Shown in pieces: positions 33,270 to 40,241 of a DNA stretch of 64,000 nucleotides (its first letter is position 1; every line of letters starts with the position of its first letter). The notes under the pieces were generated by a model. It was given only the letters and a program-made list of their open reading frames with translations, was not told where the DNA came from and ran no database searches. The stretch is from Beduinella massiliensis (GTDB lineage Bacteria > Bacillota > Clostridia > Christensenellales > Aristaeellaceae): the NCBI RefSeq assembly GCF_900199405.1, contig NZ_LT963430.1, forward strand, positions 2,139,605-2,203,604, read 5' to 3'. The position numbers were made by a program, and so were the translations under genes.

Positions 33270-33557
33270 ATGATCCTATATCAGATAATCGGCGGCGTCG
33301 GCATGTTTCTTCGGCTGCTGTCCGCGCTCATCATCATTCAGTGCGTATTGTCCTTTCTCGTTCCATCCTATTCCGGGGTCATGCGGTTTCTGGATCGGAT
33401 CGTGCAGCCGCTGCTCGCGCCGATTCGCAGATTGATTTTTAGTCTGACGCACCGGTCGATGATGTTCGATTTTTCGCCGTTTATCGCGTTGATCCTGCTC
33501 AGCCTTTTACAGGGGCTTTTGAGCAGACTGCAGTTCGCGGCGCTGGGGATCTTTTGA
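33270..33557 (+). CDS. ylmG: YggT-family membrane protein (YlmG)
   Basis: Small integral membrane protein of 95 residues with two hydrophobic segments (about residues 8-30 and 68-92) and the family sequence RFLDRIVQPLLAPIRRLI between them. It is linked to cell division and membrane organisation in other bacteria. I prefer ATG 33270, five nt after GGAGG, to the ATG at 33258, which has no site. The stop TGA overlaps the start of ylmH. Confidence 0.9.
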   Translation: MILYQIIGGVGMFLRLLSALIIIQCVLSFLVPSYSGVMRFLDRIVQPLLAPIRRLIFSLTHRSMMFDFSPFIALILLSLLQGLLSRLQFAALGIF

Positions 33558-34297
33558 TGGATACACAGAAAACGCTTACCGCGCGTCTTGGCGAACTTGC
33601 TACGCGCGCCGCGCGAAGCGGCCGTCCTTCGTATACGCGATTTTTAGACCCGTCGGAGATGCGGTTGGCCGTTTATGCCGCCGGTCAGGCGGGAGCAAGC
33701 GCGAAGTCATGGGGCGGCTACGAAGAGGCGGAGCGCACCGTATGCTGTTTTTATGCGGGGGACGAGCCCGTATGGGAATGGCCGTTTTGCTGTCTTTACG
33801 CCAAGTGGGATCAACGTTACGCGAGCCTTACCCATCGGGATATCCTCGGTTCTTTAATGGCTCTGGGTATGATCCGCGAGACGATCGGGGATATTGTAGT
33901 ACGGGACGGTCAAATTTTCCTGTTTGCCTTGGAAGAAATGGCCGACTACATTGTGCTGAACCTCATCAAAGCTGGAAAAGCCTCGCTTCAGCTGCACAGG
34001 CTTTCCGAAGTTCCGCAAATGCCGCTGCCTGCGGGAAAGCTGATCCGCGATACCGTCGCGTCTTTGCGGCTGGACGCCGTCTTGGCGGCAGGGTACCGTC
34101 TGTCACGCGGGGATGCCTCGCAGGCCATTCGCGATGGCAGCGTACGCGTCAACTTTATGGAGGAAACGCGGCCGGATGCGCTGGTCGGCGCGGGCGCGTT
34201 GCTTTCTGTCCGGGGGATGGGCAGGGTTCGTGTCGAGCAGATCGACGGTCCTACCCGTAAAGGGCGCATCGCGATTGTGCTGTTCCGGTACGAATAA
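33557..34297 (+). CDS. ylmH: YlmH-family S4-domain RNA-binding protein
   Basis: A 246-residue RNA-binding protein; the Bacillus relative takes part in ribosome-associated quality control. The N-terminal two thirds form the YlmH domain (YTRFLDPSE, LTHRDILGSLMALGMIRETIGDIV) and the C-terminal S4 domain has SLRLDAVLAAGYRLSRGDASQAIRDGSVRVN. The start ATG overlaps the ylmG stop (TGATG), so translation is coupled. Confidence 0.93.
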   Translation: MDTQKTLTARLGELATRAARSGRPSYTRFLDPSEMRLAVYAAGQAGASAKSWGGYEEAERTVCCFYAGDEPVWEWPFCCLYAKWDQRYASLTHRDILGSLMALGMIRETIGDIVVRDGQIFLFALEEMADYIVLNLIKAGKASLQLHRLSEVPQMPLPAGKLIRDTVASLRLDAVLAAGYRLSRGDASQAIRDGSVRVNFMEETRPDALVGAGALLSVRGMGRVRVEQIDGPTRKGRIAIVLFRYE

Positions 34298-34348
34298 ATG
34301 TCTTCTATATTACCGCCTTGTGGCATACAACAGAAGGGAGCGAACTTT

Positions 34349-34837
34349 ATGGCCGTTACGATCAAGATGATTCAGGAGAAGCAATTTACGATTAAAGCGC
34401 GGGGTTACGACACCGACGAGGTAGACGACCTGCTTGAGGACATCATGGATGAAATGGAAGCCCGCGAGCGCGAAATCAAGGATCTGCGCGCGCGTCTGGC
34501 GCAGGCGAACGCCGCGTCGGACAGGCCCGCCCCTCAGCCTGCCCCGCAGGTCGTAAAGGATGACAGCGAGAGCGCGCGCGTGCTGCTGGCGAATGCGCAG
34601 CGTGTGTACGACCAAACCGTGGCCGACGCGCAGAACCGCGCCGCTGAAATCCTTGCCAAGGCGCAGGAAGACGCGGACAAGGTCGCCGCGAACGTACGCA
34701 AGGAGACGCAGGAGCTCAACGACCAGCTCGATACGCTGCGCAGCGCCGCGGCGGACTACCGTGCGCGATTCCAGCGTCTGGTGGACGACCAGATGCACGT
34801 GCTCAAGTCCGAGAACGAGCTGTTTAAAGCAAAGTAA
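34349..34837 (+). CDS. divIVA: DivIVA-family protein
   Basis: Peripheral membrane scaffold that senses curved membrane at the septum and poles. The 162-residue protein starts with the conserved lipid-binding/crossover region (MIQEKQFTIKARGYDTDEVDDLLEDIMDEM, here in two parts) and continues as a long coiled coil with alanine-rich heptads. ATG 34349 is behind AGAAGGGAG by 8 nt. Last gene of the ylm cluster, followed by a terminator. Confidence 0.93.
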   Translation: MAVTIKMIQEKQFTIKARGYDTDEVDDLLEDIMDEMEAREREIKDLRARLAQANAASDRPAPQPAPQVVKDDSESARVLLANAQRVYDQTVADAQNRAAEILAKAQEDADKVAANVRKETQELNDQLDTLRSAAADYRARFQRLVDDQMHVLKSENELFKAK

Positions 34838-34849
34838 TCACGCGAAGAG

Positions 34850-34877
34850 GGGCGGGCGTTTGACGCCCGCCCGTTTT
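34850..34877 (+). terminator. Terminator of the ylm/divIVA cluster
   Basis: 10-bp stem GGGCGGGCGT / ACGCCCGCCC with a TTG loop followed by GTTTTGC. Confidence 0.85.
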
Positions 34878-34926
34878 GCATTTTCAGGAGCGGTGTTGTC
34901 CATACTGTCCACGAGGTGAAGCCTTC

Positions 34927-35208
34927 ATGGAAAAGCGGATGCGTCTGCTTATCGGGCAGATCGAACGCCTTACGAAAAATGCGGAAAAGCTCCGGCTGTC
35001 GGAATACCTGCAGTACGTCAGCGATACAAAACGCCTGCTCTGGGTAAATTTTGTGTCGGGCGTCGCGCGGGGATTTGGCTTTGCCGTGGGTTTTTCCATT
35101 CTGGGGGCGCTGCTCATCGTGCTGCTGCAGCGCATCACGGTCGACAACCTGCCCGTGATTGGCGAATTTCTTGCCGAGGTCATCCGCGTAGTAGAGCGAA
35201 ATCTTTAA
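34927..35208 (+). CDS. DUF5665 small membrane protein
   Basis: A 93-residue protein with a charged N-terminal half (MEKRMRLLIGQIERLTKNAEKLRLSEYLQYV), a central LLWVNFVSGVARGFGFAVGFS region and one or two hydrophobic helices (about residues 47-72), fitting DUF5665. No function is known. ATG 34927 follows GAGGTGA by 6-7 nt. It begins a new unit with lspA and rluD after the divIVA terminator. Confidence 0.78.
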   Translation: MEKRMRLLIGQIERLTKNAEKLRLSEYLQYVSDTKRLLWVNFVSGVARGFGFAVGFSILGALLIVLLQRITVDNLPVIGEFLAEVIRVVERNL

Positions 35209-35224
35209 AGGACTGAAGATTCTG

Positions 35225-35734
35225 ATGCGAAGGTATTGGCCCATCGCGCTCGTCGTGCTGCTGCTCGACCGCGCAAGCAAAATTGCGGCAAAGTCGCTCC
35301 TCCCGGCGATGCCGGGGGGCAGCTATCCGCTCATGCCCGGCGTTATACATCTGACATATGCCGAAAATACAGGCGTCGCGTTCAGCATGCTCCAAATAGC
35401 CCCTTGGATGCTGGCCCTCCTGACCTTTCTGGTGCTCGTTGCGGCAGCCCTCGCGCTCAGGCGCTGGGTACGGCCAAACCGATTGAATTCGTGTCTGGTC
35501 TGGGCGCTGCTAGGCGGCGGGCTCGGCAACTGCATCGATCGCCTTCTGTACGGCTACGTGGTGGATTTCATCGAGCCGCGTTTCGTTCATTTTGCTATTT
35601 TCAACGTAGCGGATATCGCGGTCACGGTTTCCTGCATTCTGCTTGCACTGATGACAGCCTTTGAAAAGAACGGAGAAGAGCATGGAAAGGATTCAGGCAA
35701 AGGTCGATTCCGAAAGCGCGGGGACGCGGCTTGA
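35225..35734 (+). CDS. lspA: Lipoprotein signal peptidase (signal peptidase II)
   Basis: Membrane aspartyl protease that removes lipoprotein signal peptides after lipidation. The 169-residue protein has four membrane helices and the two catalytic Asp motifs, GGGLGNCIDRLLYGYVVDFIE and FNVADIAVTVSCIL. It serves lipoproteins such as the GerMN protein at 4158. Its 3' end overlaps rluD by 53 nt. Confidence 0.95.
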   Translation: MRRYWPIALVVLLLDRASKIAAKSLLPAMPGGSYPLMPGVIHLTYAENTGVAFSMLQIAPWMLALLTFLVLVAAALALRRWVRPNRLNSCLVWALLGGGLGNCIDRLLYGYVVDFIEPRFVHFAIFNVADIAVTVSCILLALMTAFEKNGEEHGKDSGKGRFRKRGDAA

Positions 35735-36587
35735 CCAGTTTCTGGTGCGGCACAGCGGCCTTACGCGTTCGCGATGCGTCCAGCTGATCGAGGAGGGCCA
35801 TGCCGCAATCGACGGCGAAGGCGTCCTCAAGGCGGGGCACAGGCTCAAAGACGCGCAGGAGGTCGTCCTAAACATTCCGGATGCCCGTCCTGCGCAGGTT
35901 ATCGCGCAGGACATACCGATCGCCATCCTCTACCAGGACGCGGACATCGCGGTGATCGACAAGCCATGCGGCATGGTCGTGCATCCGGCCGCCGGAAATG
36001 AAGATGGCACCCTCGTCAACGCGCTGCTCTACCATCTGGACGGCCTTTCCGGCATTGGCGGAGAATTGCGTCCTGGCATCGTGCACCGCCTGGACAAGGA
36101 TACCTCCGGGCTGCTCATCGTCGCGAAAAACGACAGAGCGCATCTTTCTCTGTGCGAGCAGTTTAAGGCGCGAACGATGGAAAAGCACTACCTCGCCGTC
36201 GCATTGGGGCGCTTTTCTCAGGAAAGCGGACGAATCGACGCGCCGATCGCGCGGCATCCTGTGGACAGGAAGCGCATGGCAGTCGTCGCGGATGGACGCG
36301 AATCCCACACTGAGTATCGGGTCATCGAGTCGCTGAAGGGCGCTTCCTACCTCGATGTGCATTTGCTTACGGGGCGGACGCACCAGATTCGGGTTCACAT
36401 GCAGCATATCGGCCATCCGCTGCTGGGAGATGCGATTTACGGTGCAAAGCATCCGACCGTCAAGATACCCCGGCTGATGCTGCACGCGCATACCCTGCGC
36501 ATCACGCACCCGTCGAGTGGAAAAATTATGGAGTTTTGCGTGCCTGTCCCAGACGACTTCCTAAACGTCCTGCAAAAGCTGCGGTAA
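35682..36587 (+). CDS. rluD: RluD-family 23S rRNA pseudouridine synthase
   Basis: Pseudouridylates helix 69 or related sites of 23S rRNA. The 301-residue protein carries an N-terminal S4 domain (TRLDQFLVRHSGLTRSRCVQLIEEGHAAI), the catalytic Asp in HRLDKDTSGLLIVAKN and the C-terminal TGRTHQIRVHMQHIGHPLLGD. ATG 35682 has GGAG-type purines just upstream. The lspA-rluD order is conserved in Firmicutes. Confidence 0.94.
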   Translation: MERIQAKVDSESAGTRLDQFLVRHSGLTRSRCVQLIEEGHAAIDGEGVLKAGHRLKDAQEVVLNIPDARPAQVIAQDIPIAILYQDADIAVIDKPCGMVVHPAAGNEDGTLVNALLYHLDGLSGIGGELRPGIVHRLDKDTSGLLIVAKNDRAHLSLCEQFKARTMEKHYLAVALGRFSQESGRIDAPIARHPVDRKRMAVVADGRESHTEYRVIESLKGASYLDVHLLTGRTHQIRVHMQHIGHPLLGDAIYGAKHPTVKIPRLMLHAHTLRITHPSSGKIMEFCVPVPDDFLNVLQKLR

Positions 36588-36611
36588 TTGTCCGCTGCAA
36601 ATGTTCTCCTA

Positions 36612-36640
36612 GCATGCGCGCTTAAAACCGGGCCACAATA
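36612..36640 (+). promoter_or_regulatory. Sigma-G/F-like (forespore) promoter
   Basis: GCATG, 17-nt spacer, CACAATA. The -35 fits GHATR and the -10 matches CATNMTA at six of seven positions. It lies 32 nt ahead of the PRC-barrel gene; no good vegetative promoter is seen in this gap. Confidence 0.5.
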
Positions 36641-36671
36641 GACACGTAAAGCGATGCAGGAGGAAGCGGTA

Positions 36672-37226
36672 ATGACGCGTGCCAATCGTCTGATCGGTCT
36701 TCCAGTCATTCATAACGCCCAAAGAGTAGGCAATGTGCTTTCGGCTCCGCTCGGAAGGGATGGACATGCGCTCGCGGGTATTGTCGTGCAGGGCGGTTTG
36801 CACAGTCCGCGGTTTATATCGCGGGAGCATATCACCCTGCTGGGAAATATGAGCGTCATGGTCGATACGCAGCCAAGGGAACGTCCGCCAGTCTTTTGCA
36901 GGCCGGGCCGGGTTCGAGATACCGGCGGCCTGCGCGTGGGGTGGGCCACCGATATTCGGCTGAATGAGCGGACGCTCTTCGTGGACGCAATCGAGGTTTC
37001 ATTCGGTCCGATCGACGACATGCTCTATGGCCGCAGATGGATGCAGGACTTTACGCTGGATTCTGTCAGCGGGGACATCGTCATACCGTGGTTCTCGCTG
37101 GAGAGCCTTGAACGCAGCGAGAGGAGGATGCAGGATGCGGATGTCGACGTTTCGGGGAATGGCGGCGGGCAGCGTCCTCGGCCTTGCCATGGGCGCAGGG
37201 CTGATGATGATGCCGCAGGGACGTAA
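36672..37226 (+). CDS. PRC-barrel protein (YlmC/YmxH sporulation type)
   Basis: A 184-residue protein with two PRC-barrel-like modules: residues about 5-70 (RLIGLPVIHNAQRVGNVLSAPL) and 80-150 (LFVDAIEVSFGPIDDMLYGRRWMQD, GDIVIPWFSLESLER). PRC-barrel proteins of the YlmC/YmxH group are sporulation-associated in Bacillus, which fits the forespore-type promoter. The last 30 residues overlap the next small gene in another frame and have odd composition (GNGGGQRPRPCHGRRADDD), so the C-terminus may be dispensable. ATG 36672 follows GGAGGA by 7 nt. Confidence 0.75.
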   Translation: MTRANRLIGLPVIHNAQRVGNVLSAPLGRDGHALAGIVVQGGLHSPRFISREHITLLGNMSVMVDTQPRERPPVFCRPGRVRDTGGLRVGWATDIRLNERTLFVDAIEVSFGPIDDMLYGRRWMQDFTLDSVSGDIVIPWFSLESLERSERRMQDADVDVSGNGGGQRPRPCHGRRADDDAAGT

Positions 37227-37296
37227 GATGAAGCGAATGCTGGACAAGGGAAGCGCGCAGATCAAAAAGCAAATGATGGATCTATGGGATCGCTGA
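37135..37296 (+). CDS. Small YtxH-like protein, 53 residues
   Basis: Starts MRMSTFRGMAAGSVLGLAMG at ATG 37135, seven nt after a clear GGAGG. One glycine/alanine-rich hydrophobic segment (residues about 8-27) is followed by a basic amphipathic tail (GRKMKRMLDKGSAQIKKQMMDLW). The layout resembles YtxH-type small membrane proteins. It overlaps the end of the PRC-barrel gene by 92 nt in a different frame and is followed at 20 nt by a strong terminator, which supports it as the last cistron of that unit. Confidence 0.72.
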   Translation: MRMSTFRGMAAGSVLGLAMGAGLMMMPQGRKMKRMLDKGSAQIKKQMMDLWDR

Positions 37297-37316
37297 GGCG
37301 GCGCAAAAGCACGGGA

Positions 37317-37348
37317 GAGAAGGCGGGTGTATCCGCCTTCTCTTTTTT
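37317..37348 (+). terminator. Terminator of the PRC-barrel/small-protein unit
   Basis: 10-bp stem GAGAAGGCGG / CCGCCTTCTC, GTGTAT loop, followed by TTTTTT. Confidence 0.92.
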
Positions 37349-37364
37349 GAAAGGAGGGAACGTC

Positions 37365-38381
37365 ATGACGAAAAGAATCCGGTCGATCTTCGTCTTTACG
37401 GGGTTGGCGACAAGTTTGCTGCTGCTCGCAATTTACCCACCGACGCGCAGCGTCATCAAGACGGTGCTTTGGGGTGTCGCATGGGCCGCGCTCCTGAGCC
37501 CGCTTTGTGCCGTATTCGAGGGCTTCTTAAAAAGGGGATGGGCCGTAGCGCTCGCCGTTCTCTCTTCCTTCCTTTTCATCGGCGTCCTGATCGCGCTTTT
37601 ATTGCCGCCGGTCATCGCGCAGTCCGTGGCGTTGAGCGCCCAAATGCCGCAAATTTTGCTGGGAGTTCAGCAGCTTATCGAACGCGGTCAGGCGTTTTTG
37701 AGCGGCTACGGCATCCAGCTATCCGGCGGCGGGCAGTTTATCGCGCAGCGCCTATCCGGCATCGGCGCACAGCTTGCCCAAAGCGCCTGGCACCAGACGG
37801 GCGCTTTGATGGACGGCCTGTCACGCATGCTGATTGCGCTCGTGCTGGCCATTTACTTTTTAAAGGATCGCGAAGCATTCGGCTACCGGCTTTCCATGTG
37901 TATTCCGCTCCGCTATAGAAAGCGCTTTCTCGCGGCTACCTCTCAGATGAAGCGTGAGCTCTTTCAATACCTGAAGGGGCAATTTACGGTCAGCCTGTTC
38001 GTGGGGGTGATGACCGCCTTTCTGCTGTGGCTGCTGCGGGTACCCTATTATCTGCTGCTGGGCCTCGCGATGGGCATTCTAGATATCATACCGTACTACG
38101 GGCCCGTGCTCGGTACGATCCCGGTGCTGCTGTTCTCCGTGGATATGGGCTTTCAGCACATGCTGCTTGCGCTGCTCGCGGTGGTGCTCGTTCAGCAGGT
38201 GGAGGCGAACCTTCTGAGCCCGCGCATCATGGGCTCGAGCACCGGTGTACATCCGGTAGCCGTCATCCTTCTTTTGACCCTGGGAAGCAGCGTCGGCGGC
38301 ATCCGGGGCATGCTGCTGGCGCTACCGGCTTTTCTCGCTGCGCGCGGTTTTCTGCATGCCGTACGCTATTATCCCGGCTGA
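37365..38381 (+). CDS. AI-2E-family transporter (PerM-like permease)
   Basis: A 338-residue polytopic membrane protein of the AI-2 exporter superfamily. About eight helices are visible, with the family segments LVLAIYFLKDRE, FLLWLLRVPYYLLLGLAMGILDIIPYYGPVLG and VEANLLSPRIMGSSTGVHPVAVIL. Relatives include exporters of unknown substrates and Na/H antiporter-like proteins. ATG 37365 follows AAAGGAGGG by about 6 nt. It lies just after the terminator at 37317-37348; no separate promoter was found. Confidence 0.88.
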   Translation: MTKRIRSIFVFTGLATSLLLLAIYPPTRSVIKTVLWGVAWAALLSPLCAVFEGFLKRGWAVALAVLSSFLFIGVLIALLLPPVIAQSVALSAQMPQILLGVQQLIERGQAFLSGYGIQLSGGGQFIAQRLSGIGAQLAQSAWHQTGALMDGLSRMLIALVLAIYFLKDREAFGYRLSMCIPLRYRKRFLAATSQMKRELFQYLKGQFTVSLFVGVMTAFLLWLLRVPYYLLLGLAMGILDIIPYYGPVLGTIPVLLFSVDMGFQHMLLALLAVVLVQQVEANLLSPRIMGSSTGVHPVAVILLLTLGSSVGGIRGMLLALPAFLAARGFLHAVRYYPG

Positions 38382-38418
38382 ATACATCAAAATTTTAAAA
38401 TCTATTTTCCCTGTATTC

Positions 38419-38447
38419 TTGCCTTTTCCTGTAGAAGCCGGTATAAT
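38419..38447 (+). promoter_or_regulatory. Promoter of the ireB-ruvX-DUF1292 operon
   Basis: TTGCCT, 17-nt spacer, TATAAT, 36 nt ahead of ireB. Confidence 0.75.
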
Positions 38448-38482
38448 ACCACCATATAGCACAGAAAGCGGGGCGAATTCGC

Positions 38483-38749
38483 ATGGCAGATCGTTCTGAA
38501 AACGAAACGCGGTATTTTCGCGCGGTAGGCGAAGCCGCGGACGACGCGCATTCGATCTTGATGCGCGTATACGATGCGCTGCGTGCGAAGGGATACGATC
38601 CGATCACGCAGATCGTCGGCTATTTGATGAGCGGCGATCCAACCTATATTACGAGTTATCAAAGCGCGCGTTCCCTGGTATGCCGGATTGAGCGCGACGA
38701 ATTGATGGAGGAACTGGTTCGTTCCTACATCGAGCACAACGCGAAGTAA
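38483..38749 (+). CDS. ireB: IreB-family regulatory phosphoprotein (UPF0297)
   Basis: Small cytosolic protein of 88 residues, substrate of the IreK/PASTA kinase in Enterococcus, where it affects cephalosporin tolerance. The sequence ETRYF near the start and [30 protein letters not shown] are highly characteristic. It leads the conserved ireB-ruvX-DUF1292 order of Firmicutes. Confidence 0.94.
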   Translation: MADRSENETRYFRAVGEAADDAHSILMRVYDALRAKGYDPITQIVGYLMSGDPTYITSYQSARSLVCRIERDELMEELVRSYIEHNAK

Positions 38750-38762
38750 GGGAGGCATGCGC

Positions 38763-39200
38763 TTGCGCATTCTTTGTCTGGACGTGGGGGACCGGCGAAT
38801 CGGTGTCGCCGTGAGCGACCCGTTGGGCATCACCGCCCAACCGCTGGAAACGTACACGCGCGTCGGCTACGGGCCGGACGTCCGCCATTTTAAAGAACTG
38901 GCGGCTGCGCATGAAACCAATCTGTTCCTTTGCGGCTTGCCGCGCAACATGGATGGCAGCGCCGGCGGTCAAGCGGAGCGCGTGCGCGACTTTGCTGCTC
39001 AATTAGAGGCGGCTGGTCTTTTCGTGTACTATCAGGACGAGCGCATGACGACGGTAAGCGCGGAACGCGCCCTGCTGGAGGCCGACATGCGCAGGGACAA
39101 GCGCAAGCAGAAGGTCGATATGGTCGCGGCGGTAATCATCCTGCAGGCATTTCTTGATGCCGGTGGTTTGAAGCATATTTCATTACATACGGAAAAGTGA
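38763..39200 (+). CDS. ruvX: Putative Holliday junction resolvase RuvX (YqgF)
   Basis: RNase H-fold nuclease of 145 residues linked to recombination and 16S rRNA processing. The catalytic acidic residues lie in CLDVGDRRIGVAVSDPLG, YYQDERMTTVSAERAL and QKVDMVAAVIIL. The TTG at 38763 stands 7 nt after AAGGGAGG; the ATG at 38757 is only one nt from that site, so the TTG is the more likely start and gives the standard N-terminus. Confidence 0.93.
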   Translation: MRILCLDVGDRRIGVAVSDPLGITAQPLETYTRVGYGPDVRHFKELAAAHETNLFLCGLPRNMDGSAGGQAERVRDFAAQLEAAGLFVYYQDERMTTVSAERALLEADMRRDKRKQKVDMVAAVIILQAFLDAGGLKHISLHTEK

Positions 39201-39210
39201 GGAAACAAAG

Positions 39211-39540
39211 ATGGACGATATGGAAAATCTCGAAGGCATGGAAGAAACCGAAATGGAAGAAGACGATATCATCGAGCTCATCGATGAAGACGGCGAAAGC
39301 GTGCACTTCGAACACTTGATGACGCTGGAATACGAAGGCGATCTGTACGTGATGCTCACCGCGCTGGAAGCAACTCCGGATACGGACGCGGACGAGGTTT
39401 TCATCCTCAAGATCGCCAAGGACGAACAGGGCGAGGATTGCTACGTCACGGTTGAAGATGAAAAAACGCTTCAGGCGGTATTCGACAAGTTTGTCAAGCT
39501 GAGCGAATCGGACGTTCTGGACGACGAACCGCAGGAGTAA
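39211..39540 (+). CDS. DUF1292 protein
   Basis: Acidic 109-residue protein of the DUF1292 family (YrzB type), with an N-terminal run of Glu/Asp and the family core IIELIDEDGESVHFEHLMTLEYEGDLYVMLTALE. No function is known, but it is regularly found after ruvX. A GAGGAA site precedes ATG 39211. It is the first of two tandem DUF1292 genes. Confidence 0.88.
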   Translation: MDDMENLEGMEETEMEEDDIIELIDEDGESVHFEHLMTLEYEGDLYVMLTALEATPDTDADEVFILKIAKDEQGEDCYVTVEDEKTLQAVFDKFVKLSESDVLDDEPQE

Positions 39541-39556
39541 GGCGGGTGGGACACAT

Positions 39557-39913
39557 ATGAACGAACAAATGGATCCCACGATCGTCGAGCTCACCGATCA
39601 GAGCGGTCGAACCTTTCAGTTCCGCTACGTGATGGCGATGGAGGTAGCCGGCAAGACATACGTTGTTCTGAGCGAGCTGGAGCCCCAGAACGCGCAGCAG
39701 GAAGACGAGCTTCTCTTTCTGCGCGTGGAGAAGACGGCGGATGGGTTGGATGAATACGTCGTGCCGGACGATCCGGAAGAGGTCGAATCGGTCTTTGAAA
39801 AGTACGTTGCCTACACGCTCAAGGAAGCGATGGACAGCGTATCGGATGAATGCGGCGACTGTGATTGCGAGCACGGGGACGCCTGCTGTGAGCATGATCA
39901 TACGCTCCATTAA
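39557..39913 (+). CDS. DUF1292 protein with Cys/His-rich C-terminal tail
   Basis: A 118-residue paralogue of the preceding protein (IVELTDQSGRTFQFRYVMAMEVAGKTYVVLSELE). After the domain, the last 20 or so residues carry five Cys and four His in patterns such as CGDCDCEHGD and CCEHDH, which suggests metal binding; the first DUF1292 protein lacks this tail. A GGCGGGTGGG purine run precedes ATG 39557. Confidence 0.85.
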   Translation: MNEQMDPTIVELTDQSGRTFQFRYVMAMEVAGKTYVVLSELEPQNAQQEDELLFLRVEKTADGLDEYVVPDDPEEVESVFEKYVAYTLKEAMDSVSDECGDCDCEHGDACCEHDHTLH

Positions 39914-39920
39914 AAAGAGC

Positions 39921-39949
39921 TTGCTTTTCATCTGTTTGAATGGTATAAT
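39921..39949 (+). promoter_or_regulatory. Promoter of the pheST T-box transcript
   Basis: TTGCTT, 17-nt spacer, TATAAT, just upstream of the T-box leader. Confidence 0.8.
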
Positions 39950-39955
39950 AGCGAA

Positions 39956-40208
39956 AATTAAAAGCGTTGAAGGAGACAATGCCCGCGCACATCGCGTCAC
40001 GCAGAGAGGGTGGTCTTGGCTGAAAGCCGCCTGTGTCCGATGCGGGAAATTCACTCCGGAGCTGCTCTGCTGAAAGCAATAATAGGCAGAGTCGGAATAG
40101 CGGCCGTTATCCGCGCGAGGCCTTAACGCAGATTTCTGCGCGAGGTGAAGTTGGGTGGTACCACGAAGCTGCATCAGCTCTCGTCCCTATGCGGACGAGA
40201 GCTTTTTT
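39956..40208 (+). ncRNA. T-box leader, probably phenylalanine-specific, ahead of pheST
   Basis: The T-box sequence TTGGGTGGTACCACGAAGC (40151-40169) is followed by an intrinsic terminator. Stem I begins near AGAGAGGG (about 40004-40011). A TTC triplet in GGGAAATTCAC (40046-40056), where the specifier loop is expected, codes for Phe, which fits the downstream genes. Uncharged tRNA-Phe should favour the antiterminator. Confidence 0.93.
40177..40208 (+). terminator. T-box-controlled terminator
   Basis: 10-bp stem GCTCTCGTCC / GGACGAGAGC with a 6-nt loop and TTTTTT tail. Confidence 0.93.
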
Positions 40209-40241
40209 GATGTGATTTCCAAATCCAAAAGGAGGATATCT

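Noticed and set aside
38757-38762. ATG at 38757 as the ruvX start
   Set aside because: It lies one nt from the Shine-Dalgarno sequence; the TTG six nt later has proper spacing and the usual N-terminus.
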